From contig CAJJBZ010000001.1 in assembly GCA_905182535.1 (NCBI GenBank), forward strand, positions 248,001 to 312,000: 64,000 bases of DNA, in the 5' to 3' direction. The position numbers were made by a program, and so were the translations under genes. The stretch's first letter is position 1; each line of letters starts with the position of its first letter. Positions 39,467 through 48,311 of this stretch are shown here, in pieces. This DNA is from an uncultured Planktomarina sp. (GTDB lineage Bacteria; Pseudomonadota; Alphaproteobacteria; Rhodobacterales; Rhodobacteraceae). The notes under the pieces were generated by a model. The model worked only from the letters and a program-made list of their open reading frames with translations, did no database searches and was not told the origin of the DNA.

Positions 39467-39482
39467 TTGCAACCGGTTGCAA
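39467..39482. promoter_or_regulatory. LacI-type operator upstream of the dehydrogenase operon
   Basis: A perfect 16-base palindrome, TTGCAACCGGTTGCAA, starts 20 bases before the first gene of the minus-strand operon. Its core is identical to the 31834 palindrome. The position suggests repression by blocking the promoter or the transcription start. Confidence 0.8.
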
Positions 39483-39600
39483 GAAATTGGTATAGTGGCG
39501 CTACGGTCATCGTCAATACCATATATTAATGGAAGGCTGCATCACTCAGCTTGTGGTTTTGATCAAACCTAAAATGATGGAAATGTAGCTTTAGAGTTTT

Positions 39601-39642
39601 TCTACAATGTGGCTTCAGATTAAGCTGAAGCCACATTGTAGA
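39601..39642. terminator. Perfect 18-base-pair hairpin
   Basis: TCTACAATGTGGCTTCAG pairs fully with CTGAAGCCACATTGTAGA across a 6-base loop. It lies 5 bases after the stop of the hydrolase gene on the minus strand, where a terminator is expected. On the + strand TTTTT precedes it, which reads as AAAAA after the hairpin on the minus strand, so it lacks the usual U tract. Confidence 0.5.
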
Positions 39643-39646
39643 CCTT

Positions 39647-40300
39647 CTAACGCGTGTTTTCAGTTAAGCGTCGCCGCACATAGGTTTGCACGGAAGCAAT
39701 CATCGGATCCATATGGGGTTCCTCAAAAAAGTGGCCAGCGCCTTCAACTTCTTGGTGAGTAACTGTAATGCCTTTTTGCTCATGCAGTTTGTTTACCAAA
39801 GTAACCGTATCCGCAGGAGGGGCTACGCGGTCAGCTAAGCCATTAATAATTAAGCCAGAAGCGGGGCAGGGTGCCAAAAAACTAAAATCATACATATTGG
39901 CTGGAGGGCTTACACTTATAAATCCAGTGATTTCGGGACGACGCATCAGCAATTGCATGCCAATCCAAGCGCCAAACGAGAAACCAGCAACCCAGCAATG
40001 CTTGGAGTTGTTGTTCATCGATTGAAGGTAATCCAAGGCCGAGGCTGCATCACTCAGTTCACCGATTCCCAAATCATATTCACCTTGTGAGCGGCCCACA
40101 CCTCGAAAATTGAATCGTAATACAGTGAACCCCATATTATAAAAAGCGTAGTGCAAATTATACACAACTTTATTATTCATCGTACCGCCAAACTGTGGAT
40201 GCGGATGTAATACAATTGCGATCGGCGCGTCTTTAGTTTTTTGAGGGTGGTAGCGGCCTTCTAGGCGGCCTTCAGGGCCAGGAAATATCACTTCGGGCAT
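39647..40300 (-). CDS. Alpha/beta hydrolase
   Basis: A small alpha/beta hydrolase linked to suf operons in Rhodobacterales. LRFNFRGVGRSQGEYD is the characteristic block, the nucleophile serine is in VAGFSFGAWIGMQ, the aspartate is probably in GLADRVAPPAD, and the histidine is in VEGAGHFFEE. Length is 217 residues. It is divergent from iscR and shares the intergenic region with the iron-control element. Its substrate is unknown. Confidence 0.88.
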   Translation of the reverse strand: MPEVIFPGPEGRLEGRYHPQKTKDAPIAIVLHPHPQFGGTMNNKVVYNLHYAFYNMGFTVLRFNFRGVGRSQGEYDLGIGELSDAASALDYLQSMNNNSKHCWVAGFSFGAWIGMQLLMRRPEITGFISVSPPANMYDFSFLAPCPASGLIINGLADRVAPPADTVTLVNKLHEQKGITVTHQEVEGAGHFFEEPHMDPMIASVQTYVRRRLTENTR

Positions 40301-40358
40301 ATTGTTCCTTTGGTGTGTTTTGGGCGCATGCTTTACTTGACCTTGGACAAGTGTCAGC

Positions 40359-40373
40359 TTAGAACCATTCTAA
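40359..40373. promoter_or_regulatory. Irr-type iron control element (ICE)
   Basis: TTAGAA-CCA-TTCTAA is a perfect inverted repeat matching the alphaproteobacterial ICE consensus (TTAGAAnnnTTCTAA). It lies 110 bases before iscR in the region between the divergent hydrolase and iscR genes. Irr binds such sites under iron limitation; for suf operons it represses or modulates Fe-S cluster assembly. Confidence 0.78.
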
Positions 40374-40482
40374 ATCTATTTGCGGAGCGCCGCTCTAAGA
40401 AGTGAGTTACGCAACTGACGCGAGTAGGTCAATAAATTTGAACAAAATAGGCCTGTGTTGCCGCATGAAAGTGTAATTTAAC

Positions 40483-40942
40483 ATGAAACTTTCCACAAAA
40501 GGCCGATATGGAATGGTTGCTTTGGCTGATTTGGCATTTTTGGCGCCTACGGAATTGGCCTCACTAACAGATATTGCCCGGCGTCAGAACATATCTTTGC
40601 CCTATTTGGAACAGCTTTTTGTGAAATTGCGGCGCAGCGAAATTGGTAGAATCCATGCGTGGACCAAATGGTGGGTATAGATTGGCGCGGCCAGCCCATG
40701 ATATCCGAGTGGTTGATATTCTTGCAGCCGTGGATGAAACCGTGGATGCTATGCAAAAAGGAGCAGGGGCCTCTGGTGGGGTGTCAGGCAGCAGGGCACA
40801 AAGTGTGACCAATCGCTTATGGGAAGGGCTCAGCGCGCAGGTTTATGTTTATCTGCATCAGACACGGTTGTCCGATGTGGTCTCGAACACTCTGTCGCCC
40901 TGTCCGGCAGTGCCAAACCTTTTTGAAGTGGTCGACGAATGA
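40483..40942 (+). CDS. iscR: Rrf2 family regulator IscR, frameshifted near 40640
   Basis: IscR controls Fe-S cluster biogenesis genes. The winged helix begins MKLSTKGRYGMVALADLA with ISLPYLEQLFVKLR; after the break VESMRGPNGGYRLARPAHDIRV and VNRLWEGL-like sequence follow. One extra A near 40640 explains the frame change; rejoined length is about 153 residues. Unlike enterobacterial IscR with three clustered cysteines, only one cysteine is seen, in [16 protein letters not shown], which is the form described for Rhodobacter. It is the first gene of the suf operon and overlaps nifS by 4 bases. Confidence 0.9.
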
Positions 40943-41988
40943 CCCGCCGAGTTTACCTCGATTACAATGCTACGAGCCCCTTACGCTCCGAAGCCCGTGA
41001 AGCAATGCTTGCGGCGATGGACGTGGTGGGTAATCCATCTTCTGTGCACTCTGAGGGGCGTAGCGCTAAATCTATTGTGGAGCGCGCCCGCAATCAAATC
41101 TCTGAAGCTTTCGGCTGTGGAGCGCATGATATAGTTTTTACTGGCAGTGCTACGGAAGCAGCTGCCTTAGCGCTTAAGGATCGTGGATTTAGCGCTGGTG
41201 ATGTTGAACATGACGCGGTTGCAGCGTGGGCGCAGCCTAATTTAAGTGTTACCTCTGGACAAGTTATGGTGGCAAATCCAGCTAAAACAGCTTTGCAATT
41301 AGCTAATTCTGAGACGGGAGTTGTGCAAGTTGTGCCGCATGGCGTGGGCTTTTGTGATATGACGCAAGGCTTTGGTAAGCTGGCTACTTCTTTCGCCTGG
41401 AGCGGTGCTGATATGGCCTGTGCTTCCGCCCACAAGCTCGGTGGACCCAAGGGGGTTGGCTGCCTTTTGTTAAAGCCCGGACAAGAAGTTATGGCGCAAA
41501 TCCACGGTGGTGGTCAGGAAATGGGCAGACGCGCAGGCACTGAGAACGTGATAGGCATAGCAGGATTTGGCGCCGCAGCAGAAGCTGCAGCGCGCGATTT
41601 AACCGATGGTAAATGGGTCAGAATTGAGAAACTTAGAAATATTTTAGAAAAAATACTGGAAGACAGTGGAAAACCTCTTATTTCAGTAGGAGCAGGTCTG
41701 GCTCGGCTTCCTAATACAAGCTGCTTCGCTGCCCCGGGCTGGAAAGGTGAGACCCAAGTAATGCAAATGGACTTGGCGGGATTTGCGGTATCTGCTGGTT
41801 CTGCTTGCTCGTCTGGCAAGGTAAAAGCCAGCCGGGTGTTACGTGCGATGGGATATGATGACGATGTGGCCAGCTGCGCGATACGCGTTTCGCTGGGTTT
41901 AGATACAACGGAAGATGAAGTAAAACAGTTTGCCGCAGTTTGGCTGGCTGCTTATGAAAGATTTTTGGCACGCAAAGCGGCCAGATAG
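40939..41988 (+). CDS. nifS: Cysteine desulfurase, NifS/IscS class
   Basis: A PLP enzyme that removes sulfur from cysteine for Fe-S assembly. [13 protein letters not shown] is the class I start, the PLP lysine is in [15 protein letters not shown], and the catalytic cysteine is in [17 protein letters not shown]. Length is 349 residues, a little short because the loop around residue 80-90 is reduced. It overlaps iscR by 4 bases and lies 5 bases before sufB. Many Rhodobacterales have both this enzyme and SufS in the suf operon. Confidence 0.92.
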   Translation: MTRRVYLDYNATSPLRSEAREAMLAAMDVVGNPSSVHSEGRSAKSIVERARNQISEAFGCGAHDIVFTGSATEAAALALKDRGFSAGDVEHDAVAAWAQPNLSVTSGQVMVANPAKTALQLANSETGVVQVVPHGVGFCDMTQGFGKLATSFAWSGADMACASAHKLGGPKGVGCLLLKPGQEVMAQIHGGGQEMGRRAGTENVIGIAGFGAAAEAAARDLTDGKWVRIEKLRNILEKILEDSGKPLISVGAGLARLPNTSCFAAPGWKGETQVMQMDLAGFAVSAGSACSSGKVKASRVLRAMGYDDDVASCAIRVSLGLDTTEDEVKQFAAVWLAAYERFLARKAAR

Positions 41989-41993
41989 GGAAT

Positions 41994-43505
41994 ATGATGG
42001 CGATGGATGACGTTCAGGTCAAAGATGGTGTAGATGCGGAAACCGTTGAAGCGGTGAAGGCTTTGTCCGGTGCATATAAATACGGATGGAATACTGAAAT
42101 TGAAATGGAATATGCGCCGAAAGGTCTATCGGAAGATATCGTTCGATTAATATCATCTAAGAACGATGAACCGGAATGGATGTTGGATTGGCGTTTGGCG
42201 GCATACCGCCGTTGGCTTGAACTGATAGAGCCAGATTGGGCCATGGTTGATTACCCAAAAATCGATTTTCAAGATCAATATTACTACGCTCGTCCAAAAA
42301 GCATGGAGGAGAAACCAAAGTCTTTGGATGATGTGGACCCCAAGCTATTGGAAACTTATAAAAAGCTCGGAATACCATTAAAAGAGCAGGCCCTTTTGGC
42401 CGGGGTCGAAGCGCCAGAGGGCGAACGTCGAGTTGCGGTAGATGCAGTATTTGATTCAGTCTCCGTTGGCACCACCTTCCAAGCTGAGCTGATGAAAGCT
42501 GGCGTTATTTTCTGTTCAATTTCTGAGGCTATCCGAGAGCACCCCGAGTTGGTGCGTAAATATCTTGGCACAGTGGTGCCGGTCTCAGACAATTACTATG
42601 CAACACTGAACTGTGCGGTATTTTCTGATGGCTCTTTTGTATACATTCCACCGGGCGTGCGTTGTCCGATGGAACTTAGCACTTATTTTCGGATAAATGC
42701 GGAAAATACTGGGCAGTTTGAACGTACTTTAATCATTGCAGATAAAGAGTCCTATGTAAGCTATCTGGAAGGCTGCACCGCTCCTCAGCGCGACATAGCA
42801 CAGTTGCATGCAGCTGTTGTAGAATTAATTGCACTAGATGATGCGGAAATAAAATATTCAACAGTACAAAACTGGTATCCCGGTGATGAGAATGGCAAAG
42901 GTGGGATTTATAATTTTGTGACCAAACGCGCTGACTGCCGCGGCGACCGCTCAAAAGTGATGTGGACCCAGGTCGAAACGGGTTCTGCGGTGACTTGGAA
43001 ATACCCATCCTGCGTACTACGCGGCAATGATAGCCAAGGTGAATTTTACTCGATCGCAATTGCAAACAATATGCAACAGGCTGACACGGGCACAAAGATG
43101 GTGCATTTAGGAAAGAATACTAAATCTCGTATAGTATCCAAAGGGATTAGTGCCGGAAAAGCGCAAAATACCTATCGTGGACTTGTTTCAATGCATCCAA
43201 AAGCAAAAAATAGCCGTAATTTTACTCAATGCGATAGCTTGCTAATTGGTGATAAATGTGGCGCCCACACAGTGCCTTATATTGAAGTAAAAAATAACTC
43301 CTCACGGGTTGAGCATGAGGCCACAACGTCAAAAGTGGATGATGATCAGCTATTTTATTGCCGCTCGCGCGGTATGGGCGAGGAGGACGCCGTGGCTTTG
43401 GTGGTGAATGGGTTTTGTAAGGAAGTGCTACAAGCGCTGCCGATGGAATTCGCCATGGAGGCGCAGGCGCTGGTAGCAATATCTCTCGAGGGGTCTGTTG
43501 GGTAA
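41994..43505 (+). CDS. sufB: Fe-S cluster assembly scaffold protein SufB
   Basis: SufB is the scaffold of the SufBC2D complex, where Fe-S clusters form. Family blocks include [68 protein letters not shown] and the cysteine in [18 protein letters not shown], with ARSRGM-like SRGMGEEDA near the C-terminus. Full length, 503 residues. The 88-base gap to sufC is the largest in the operon but no terminator is seen there. Confidence 0.96.
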   Translation: MMAMDDVQVKDGVDAETVEAVKALSGAYKYGWNTEIEMEYAPKGLSEDIVRLISSKNDEPEWMLDWRLAAYRRWLELIEPDWAMVDYPKIDFQDQYYYARPKSMEEKPKSLDDVDPKLLETYKKLGIPLKEQALLAGVEAPEGERRVAVDAVFDSVSVGTTFQAELMKAGVIFCSISEAIREHPELVRKYLGTVVPVSDNYYATLNCAVFSDGSFVYIPPGVRCPMELSTYFRINAENTGQFERTLIIADKESYVSYLEGCTAPQRDIAQLHAAVVELIALDDAEIKYSTVQNWYPGDENGKGGIYNFVTKRADCRGDRSKVMWTQVETGSAVTWKYPSCVLRGNDSQGEFYSIAIANNMQQADTGTKMVHLGKNTKSRIVSKGISAGKAQNTYRGLVSMHPKAKNSRNFTQCDSLLIGDKCGAHTVPYIEVKNNSSRVEHEATTSKVDDDQLFYCRSRGMGEEDAVALVVNGFCKEVLQALPMEFAMEAQALVAISLEGSVG

Positions 43506-43593
43506 TCTAGACTGACCGTTAAGTGATTTTCAACTAGATGTCCAAAATGGCGTAAATAAGTGCTGAAACAAATTAAGGCTGCAGGAAGTTAAA

Positions 43594-44349
43594 ATGTTAG
43601 AAATCAAAAATCTATGCGTCCAGCTTGAAGAAGAAGATAAAAAAATTCTTAGGGGTGTTAACTTATCTTTAGAGGCAGGCAAGGTCCATGCCATTATGGG
43701 ACCTAATGGCTCTGGTAAATCTACCCTCTCTTATGTGTTGTCTGGCAAGGGGGGCTATGAGGTTACTGAAGGCTCGGCACATCTTGAAGGCAATGATATC
43801 CTAGAGATGGAACCTGAGGAACGTGCAGCGGCTGGATTGTTTTTGGCGTTTCAATACCCTGTAGAAATTCCCGGTGTGGGCAATATGACCTTTTTGCGTA
43901 CAGCGGTGAACTCTCAACGCAAATTGCGTGGCGAGCCTGAAATGAGTGCAGGTGAGTTTTTAAAAGTTGTGCGCGCTAAGGCCAAAGACCTAAAAATAGA
44001 CGCAGACATGCTAAAGCGCCCGGTGAACGTTGGGTTTTCCGGTGGTGAAAAAAAGCGTAACGAAATTCTTCAAATGGCGATGCTTGAGCCCAAAATGTGT
44101 ATTCTTGATGAAACAGACAGCGGTTTAGATGTGGATGCAATGAAGCTTGTTGCCCAAGGGGTTAATGCCCTGCGTGATGGCAAACGGACTTTTCTTGTGA
44201 TCACTCACTACCAGCGCCTGTTGGACCATATTAAGCCTGATGTTGTGCATATTATGGCAGCCGGGCGCATCATTAAATCTGGTGGCCCTGAATTGGCACT
44301 GGAAGTTGAAAATAATGGCTATGCCGACTTGTTGGAGGAGACAGCCTAA
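43594..44349 (+). CDS. sufC: Fe-S cluster assembly ATPase SufC
   Basis: SufC is the ABC-type ATPase that drives SufB-SufD rearrangement. Walker A is IMGPNGSGKST, the signature region is VNVGFSGGEKKRNEILQMA and Walker B is CILDETDSGLDVD, with TDSGLD diagnostic for SufC. FLAFQYPVEIPGVGN is the Q-loop block. 251 residues, intact. It overlaps sufD by one base (TAATG). Confidence 0.97.
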   Translation: MLEIKNLCVQLEEEDKKILRGVNLSLEAGKVHAIMGPNGSGKSTLSYVLSGKGGYEVTEGSAHLEGNDILEMEPEERAAAGLFLAFQYPVEIPGVGNMTFLRTAVNSQRKLRGEPEMSAGEFLKVVRAKAKDLKIDADMLKRPVNVGFSGGEKKRNEILQMAMLEPKMCILDETDSGLDVDAMKLVAQGVNALRDGKRTFLVITHYQRLLDHIKPDVVHIMAAGRIIKSGGPELALEVENNGYADLLEETA

Positions 44350-45614
44350 TGGTTGCGTCCTCTCCAAAGTTAATATCTGACCGCGCGCTGCATGATGCAG
44401 AACTAATCTCTAATTCTGGTGCATGGGCGAAAAATGCTCGCCAATCAGCGTCGGCACGGGCACAAGAACAGGGCCTGCCGCAGCGGCGTGACGAATATTG
44501 GAAATATACGCGCCCTGACTTGTTTGTGCAAAAGAATGTAGCACTCATACCGCAAGCACGCCCAGAAATTAGTATATTTGCCGATCAGATGAAGACTGAA
44601 ATCGAATTTAAAAATGCTAAGTTGGCTGCCGATGATCTTCCTGAAATCGATAATTGCAAAATTGAAAGTCTTTCAAATGCCTGCGCTTTAGATTTGCATT
44701 GGGTGCAAGATATTTATGGAAAGCTGGAATTGGCGGGCCAAAACCCAGTTAAGCGGTCTTTAGCGGCCTTGAATACTGCGATGGCCACTGAGGGACTTCT
44801 AGTACATGCCAAAGGCCAAGTGAGTAGCCCTATTCGTATCCATTCAGTGTCCATTGGGAGTATTGATGCAGTGATCCATCACGTTGTGAAGGTGGAGGCC
44901 GGTGCAAGCGTTACTCTGATCGAAACCGGCCAATATGGTGCTCGGAGCAACGTGGTGATTGAAGTTGAGGTTGCCGATACCGGCAGTTTTCACCATATCC
45001 GTATACAAGATGGCCAAGAGTCCCACATGCTAACGCATATTTTTGCTAGTATTGGAGCAGATGCAAAGTTTAAATCCTTCACCCTGACAGCGGATTGTAA
45101 GATGACCCGTAATGAGTGTATTTTGGAGCTTGTGGGTGATAATTCTTCTGTAACTGTAGCAGGCGCTTGTTTGGGCGATAGCAATTTTCATCACGATGAT
45201 ACAGTTTTCATCACACATGATGCTGTAAATTGTGAAAGCCGGCAGGTTTTTAAAAAAGTATTGCGCAACGGTGCTGTTGGCGTATTTCAGGGGAAGATAC
45301 TTGTAAAGGCCGGCGCTCAAAAGACAGATGGGTATCAAATTAGCCAATCACTACTTTTGGATGAAGATAGTCAGTTTCTGGCTAAACCGGAGCTGGAAAT
45401 CTATGCTGATGATGTTGCCTGTTCACATGGTTCAACTTCGGGGGCTATTGATGAGGAGGCACTATTCTACCTACGTTCACGCGGTGTGCCGGAGCCAAAA
45501 GCGGTTGATCTTTTGACTCTATCCTTTATCGCACAAGCTATTGGGGAAATAGAGGACCCAGACTTGGCGCAAGCAATTTTGAGCTATCTCACTGATATTT
45601 TGGAAGCGCGGTAA
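44349..45614 (+). CDS. sufD: Fe-S cluster assembly protein SufD
   Basis: SufD partners SufB in the scaffold. RRDEYWKYTRPDLF is the N-terminal helical signature, and the beta-helix core ends in CSHGSTSGAIDEEALFYLRSRGVPEPKAVDLL, shown here only in shorter form as SHGSTSGAID and FYLRSRGVPE. The conserved histidine is in that CSHGST motif. Length is 421 residues, intact. The gene is followed 5 bases later by a membrane-protein gene in the same operon. Confidence 0.95.
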   Translation: MVASSPKLISDRALHDAELISNSGAWAKNARQSASARAQEQGLPQRRDEYWKYTRPDLFVQKNVALIPQARPEISIFADQMKTEIEFKNAKLAADDLPEIDNCKIESLSNACALDLHWVQDIYGKLELAGQNPVKRSLAALNTAMATEGLLVHAKGQVSSPIRIHSVSIGSIDAVIHHVVKVEAGASVTLIETGQYGARSNVVIEVEVADTGSFHHIRIQDGQESHMLTHIFASIGADAKFKSFTLTADCKMTRNECILELVGDNSSVTVAGACLGDSNFHHDDTVFITHDAVNCESRQVFKKVLRNGAVGVFQGKILVKAGAQKTDGYQISQSLLLDEDSQFLAKPELEIYADDVACSHGSTSGAIDEEALFYLRSRGVPEPKAVDLLTLSFIAQAIGEIEDPDLAQAILSYLTDILEAR

Positions 45615-45619
45615 CTGCG

Positions 45620-46085
45620 ATGGCTGTCACACGTGATCTTGTGGAGGCGCATCTACGTCCAAGGCGGGTTATGGCTCGATTGCTCGGTATGGGCCAGCGC
45701 GAAGACAGGGCCTTTGCAATGTTGATGGGGGGCTGCGTGATACTATTCATGGCGCAGTGGCCCTATCGTGCGCGGCAAGCGCATCTTACAGGCGAAACCT
45801 TAACGGACTACATTCAACACGATGCTTTAGGCCTAATTTTTTTGCTGCCCCTTATAGCTTATGGCTTTGCAGCCTTGTTGCGCCTAACCACACGGTGTTC
45901 CAATCTTTATGGGTGGCGATCACGCCCTATCGCTTGGCACTATTTTGGGCGTCGCACGTCACGCAGCACAAGTCGATCACCCACTGTTTATCCTGTGGCT
46001 TGATGCCCATACAGATTTTGGCGCGCTTTGGTTACTTGTATTTCTATGGGTTCTCGGGAACTCACTTATTGAGGCAGAACAATGA
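45620..46085 (+). pseudogene. YIP1-like membrane protein gene with an inserted arginase piece
   Basis: The N-terminal 90 residues (RPRRVMARLLGMGQREDRAF and two helices) match the small membrane protein that follows sufD in Roseobacters. Near 45888 the reading shifts frame into an arginase segment (see next feature). After about 46010 the text becomes a membrane helix again (LWLLVFLWVLGNSLIEAEQ) and stops at 46085, overlapping the next gene by 4 bases. The middle of the membrane protein, about 60 residues, is therefore missing. Function unknown. As written, the product cannot be a normal member, so the gene is damaged or the contig is chimeric here. Confidence 0.7.
45888..46010 (+). other. Arginase gene fragment embedded in the membrane-protein gene
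   Basis: Translated in the frame starting at 45894 this reads GVPIFMGGDHALSLGTI, then GVARHAAQVDHPLFILW and LDAHTDF. GGDH and DAHTD are the first manganese-binding motifs of arginase/ureohydrolase, at the right distance from each other. Only about 40 codons are present, with no arginase sequence before or after, so it is a piece and not a gene. Confidence 0.82.
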
Positions 46086-46660
46086 ATTTCATGAGCAACC
46101 TGTTGCGGTTGAGCCTAACCAACCCAACGGAGGCTGGCGCGTATATTTTTGCCTTAAGGTTTAATTTGGGCGCGGCTTTGAGTGCATTTGCGGTAACGAT
46201 CATCATGGCAGTAGTTTTGATGTTTGTCTTAAGTGGTTTTAAGCCCACAGCAATGTTTCCTGGTTTAGCACCAATGTCACCTGTTAATTTATTCGCGATA
46301 ATGGGCTTTGGTACACTTGGCCTCGTAGGCTGCATATGGCTGTCAGCAAGAGCTTTCGGTGGGGCCGGTAAATTCTCTGATGGAATTCTTGTATTTTCTT
46401 GGATTCAAATTCTGCAGGTTTTACTGCAAATTTTTCAGACTGCTTTAATGATGATCTCGAACACATTGGCGGGGGTAATTAGTCTTTTTGCCACAGGTCT
46501 GTTGTTTTGGATCCTGTTTGGCTTACTTAATTCATGGTTGAACTTGGGCTCGATGTGGAAAGCAGCCCTGTGTTTTGTGCTTGGCGTAATTGGCCTATCG
46601 ATGGGCGGTGCGTTTATTTTGGTTTCCCTTGGGTTTGGCCCGCAGGAGGTGGCGTTATGA
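46082..46660 (+). CDS. YIP1 family membrane protein
   Basis: A 192-residue protein with about five membrane helices, starting MNFMSNLLRLSLTNPTEAG, the opening of many alphaproteobacterial YIP1-family proteins. A glycine/proline-rich loop (GFKPTAMFPGLAPMSPVN) separates helix 1 from the rest. It overlaps the damaged gene before it and sufS after it by 4 bases each, so it is translated as part of the suf operon. Its role there is unknown. Confidence 0.8.
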   Translation: MNFMSNLLRLSLTNPTEAGAYIFALRFNLGAALSAFAVTIIMAVVLMFVLSGFKPTAMFPGLAPMSPVNLFAIMGFGTLGLVGCIWLSARAFGGAGKFSDGILVFSWIQILQVLLQIFQTALMMISNTLAGVISLFATGLLFWILFGLLNSWLNLGSMWKAALCFVLGVIGLSMGGAFILVSLGFGPQEVAL

Positions 46661-47854
46661 GTTTCGATGTAGCAAAAATTCGCGAAAGCCCCATCATGAT
46701 CGGAAGATTCAGTCGCTGGAGTTTCTTAAGGTTCTTTAAAAGCCTCAGGTTGTGATCGAGGCTCTTTCCAAATCCGATACCGGGATCAATGACATAGAGG
46801 TTTGCATTATCTGTCCAATCTAGCAACTGATAAATATGAGGCAGTGCGCGGTAAGGTTGCAAAATTTTTAAATGCTGCTTCGGAAGATAATATTGTGTTC
46901 AATTCCGGCACTACTGAGGGGATCAACCTTATTGCTTATGGTTGGGCTATGCCACGGTTGCAGGCAGGTGATGAGATTGTTCTATCGATCATGGAGCATC
47001 ATGCTAATATTATACCATGGCATTTTTTACGTGAGCGTATGGGTGTGAAATTGATTTGGGTTGATGTGGACGCTAACGGCGACCTAGATCCTGAGCGAAT
47101 GATTGCGGCAATGAGCCCAAGCACAAAACTGGTGGCAATCACACAAATGTCTAACGTGCTCGGCACAGTTGTTGATGTCAAAACCATAACCCAGGCAGCG
47201 CATGCCCTTGGCGCAGCTGTTTTGGTGGATGGATCACAGGCAGCAGTGCATATGCCGGTGGATGTACAAGATATTGGTTGTGACTTTTATGCGATTACTG
47301 GTCATAAACTTTACGGACCCAGTGGTTCTGGCGCGATATATATTCGGCCCGAGCGAATGGCTGAGATGCGACCTTTCATGGGTGGTGGAGATATGATCCG
47401 GGAAGTTGGCCGTGACGTGATTACCTACAACTCCCCACCGATGATGTTTGAAGCTGGGACGCCTGCTATTGTGCAGCAGATTGGCCTTGGCGTGGCGCTA
47501 GATTATATGATGGATATTGGCATGCACAATATTTCTGATCATGAAAAAAACCTATGCAGTTATGCTCGAAAAAGGTTAGATGGGTTGAACTGGCTCAATG
47601 TGCAGGGACAATCGGCGACTAAGGGTGCAATCTTCTCGTTTACGCTCAACGGACCGGCTCATGCACACGATATTTCGACAGTGCTGGATAAAAAAGGTAT
47701 TGCAGTAAGAGCAGGCCATCACTGTGCCCAGCCTTTGATGGAGTATCTGGGTGTCACTGCTACTTGTCGTGCCAGCTTTGCGATGTACAATAATGAAGCA
47801 GAAGTTGATGCACTGGTGGATGGTTTAGAATTTTGCCAGGAGTTGTTCGGTTAG
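46657..47854 (+). pseudogene. sufS: Cysteine desulfurase SufS, N-terminal region replaced
   Basis: SufS supplies sulfur to SufBCD. The start MSFDVAKIRES is normal, but the next 35 or so residues, with the usual LVYLDNAASAQKP block, are absent and replaced by a reversed folP piece (46680-46800). Family sequence resumes at LHYLSNLATDKYEAVRGK. The rest is intact: HANIIPWHFL, the PLP lysine in YAITGHKLYGPSGSG, and the catalytic cysteine in RAGHHCAQPLMEYLG. From about 46802 the frame is open to the stop. The consensus cannot encode a full enzyme. If this is an assembly chimera the real gene is likely intact. Confidence 0.85.
46680..46800 (-). other. Dihydropteroate synthase (folP) fragment, reversed inside sufS
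   Basis: On the minus strand this reads VIDPGIGFGKSLDHNLRLL, then KNLKKLQRLNLPIMMGLSR. DPGIGFGK-x2-HNL-x-LL and the LPxxxGLSR ending are the dihydropteroate synthase pattern. About 38 codons only. It replaces, rather than simply interrupts, the equivalent length of sufS. Confidence 0.82.
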
Positions 47855-47951
47855 GACAACATTAATGTTTGCGACAGCTAAAAGGCAAAATTCTAATTTT
47901 TTTAAAGGTTTTGAATATGCTCCGCTTGCAAACTTTTGAAAATATGTAAAT

Positions 47952-48242
47952 TTACTCAGCGCCTTCGATCAACATCAAATCAGTCTCGGAACATTCATCT
48001 CGGACTACTTTAGCTGCTTGGTAGTCATCGCTTAGGTAAAAAGTCTCTGCCGTTTTAAGGCTGTCAAACTCAATCATCATCACTGTACCTGTGGTATTGC
48101 CTTCATATCGCTTAGCGTTGGGGCCCCTAGCCAATACTTTGCCGCCATGAGCCTTAATGACTGGTCCAGCCATACCAGAAAATGCTAAAAACTTTTCTTT
48201 GTCATGAACACGTATGTTAGCAACCAAATATCCTTTAGGCAT
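47952..48242 (-). CDS. DUF1330 family protein
   Basis: A 96-residue ferredoxin-like (dimeric alpha/beta barrel) protein. PKGYLVANIRVHDKEKF, GKVLARGPNAKRYEG and VMMIEFDSLKTAETFYLSDDYQ are typical of DUF1330. Function unknown. A second member is at 58283-58579. It is followed on the same strand by no gene for 100 bases and preceded by the cupin gene, so the two may be co-transcribed. Confidence 0.9.
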   Translation of the reverse strand: MPKGYLVANIRVHDKEKFLAFSGMAGPVIKAHGGKVLARGPNAKRYEGNTTGTVMMIEFDSLKTAETFYLSDDYQAAKVVRDECSETDLMLIEGAE

Positions 48243-48311
48243 TTTATCGTCCTCACTTTAATTGATCCCTCCAGCACCAATATAAATATTAGTGCTGGAT
48301 ATATTACTTAA

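Noticed and set aside
45888-46010. A functional arginase gene
   Set aside because: Only about 40 codons exist and the remaining catalytic motifs are absent.
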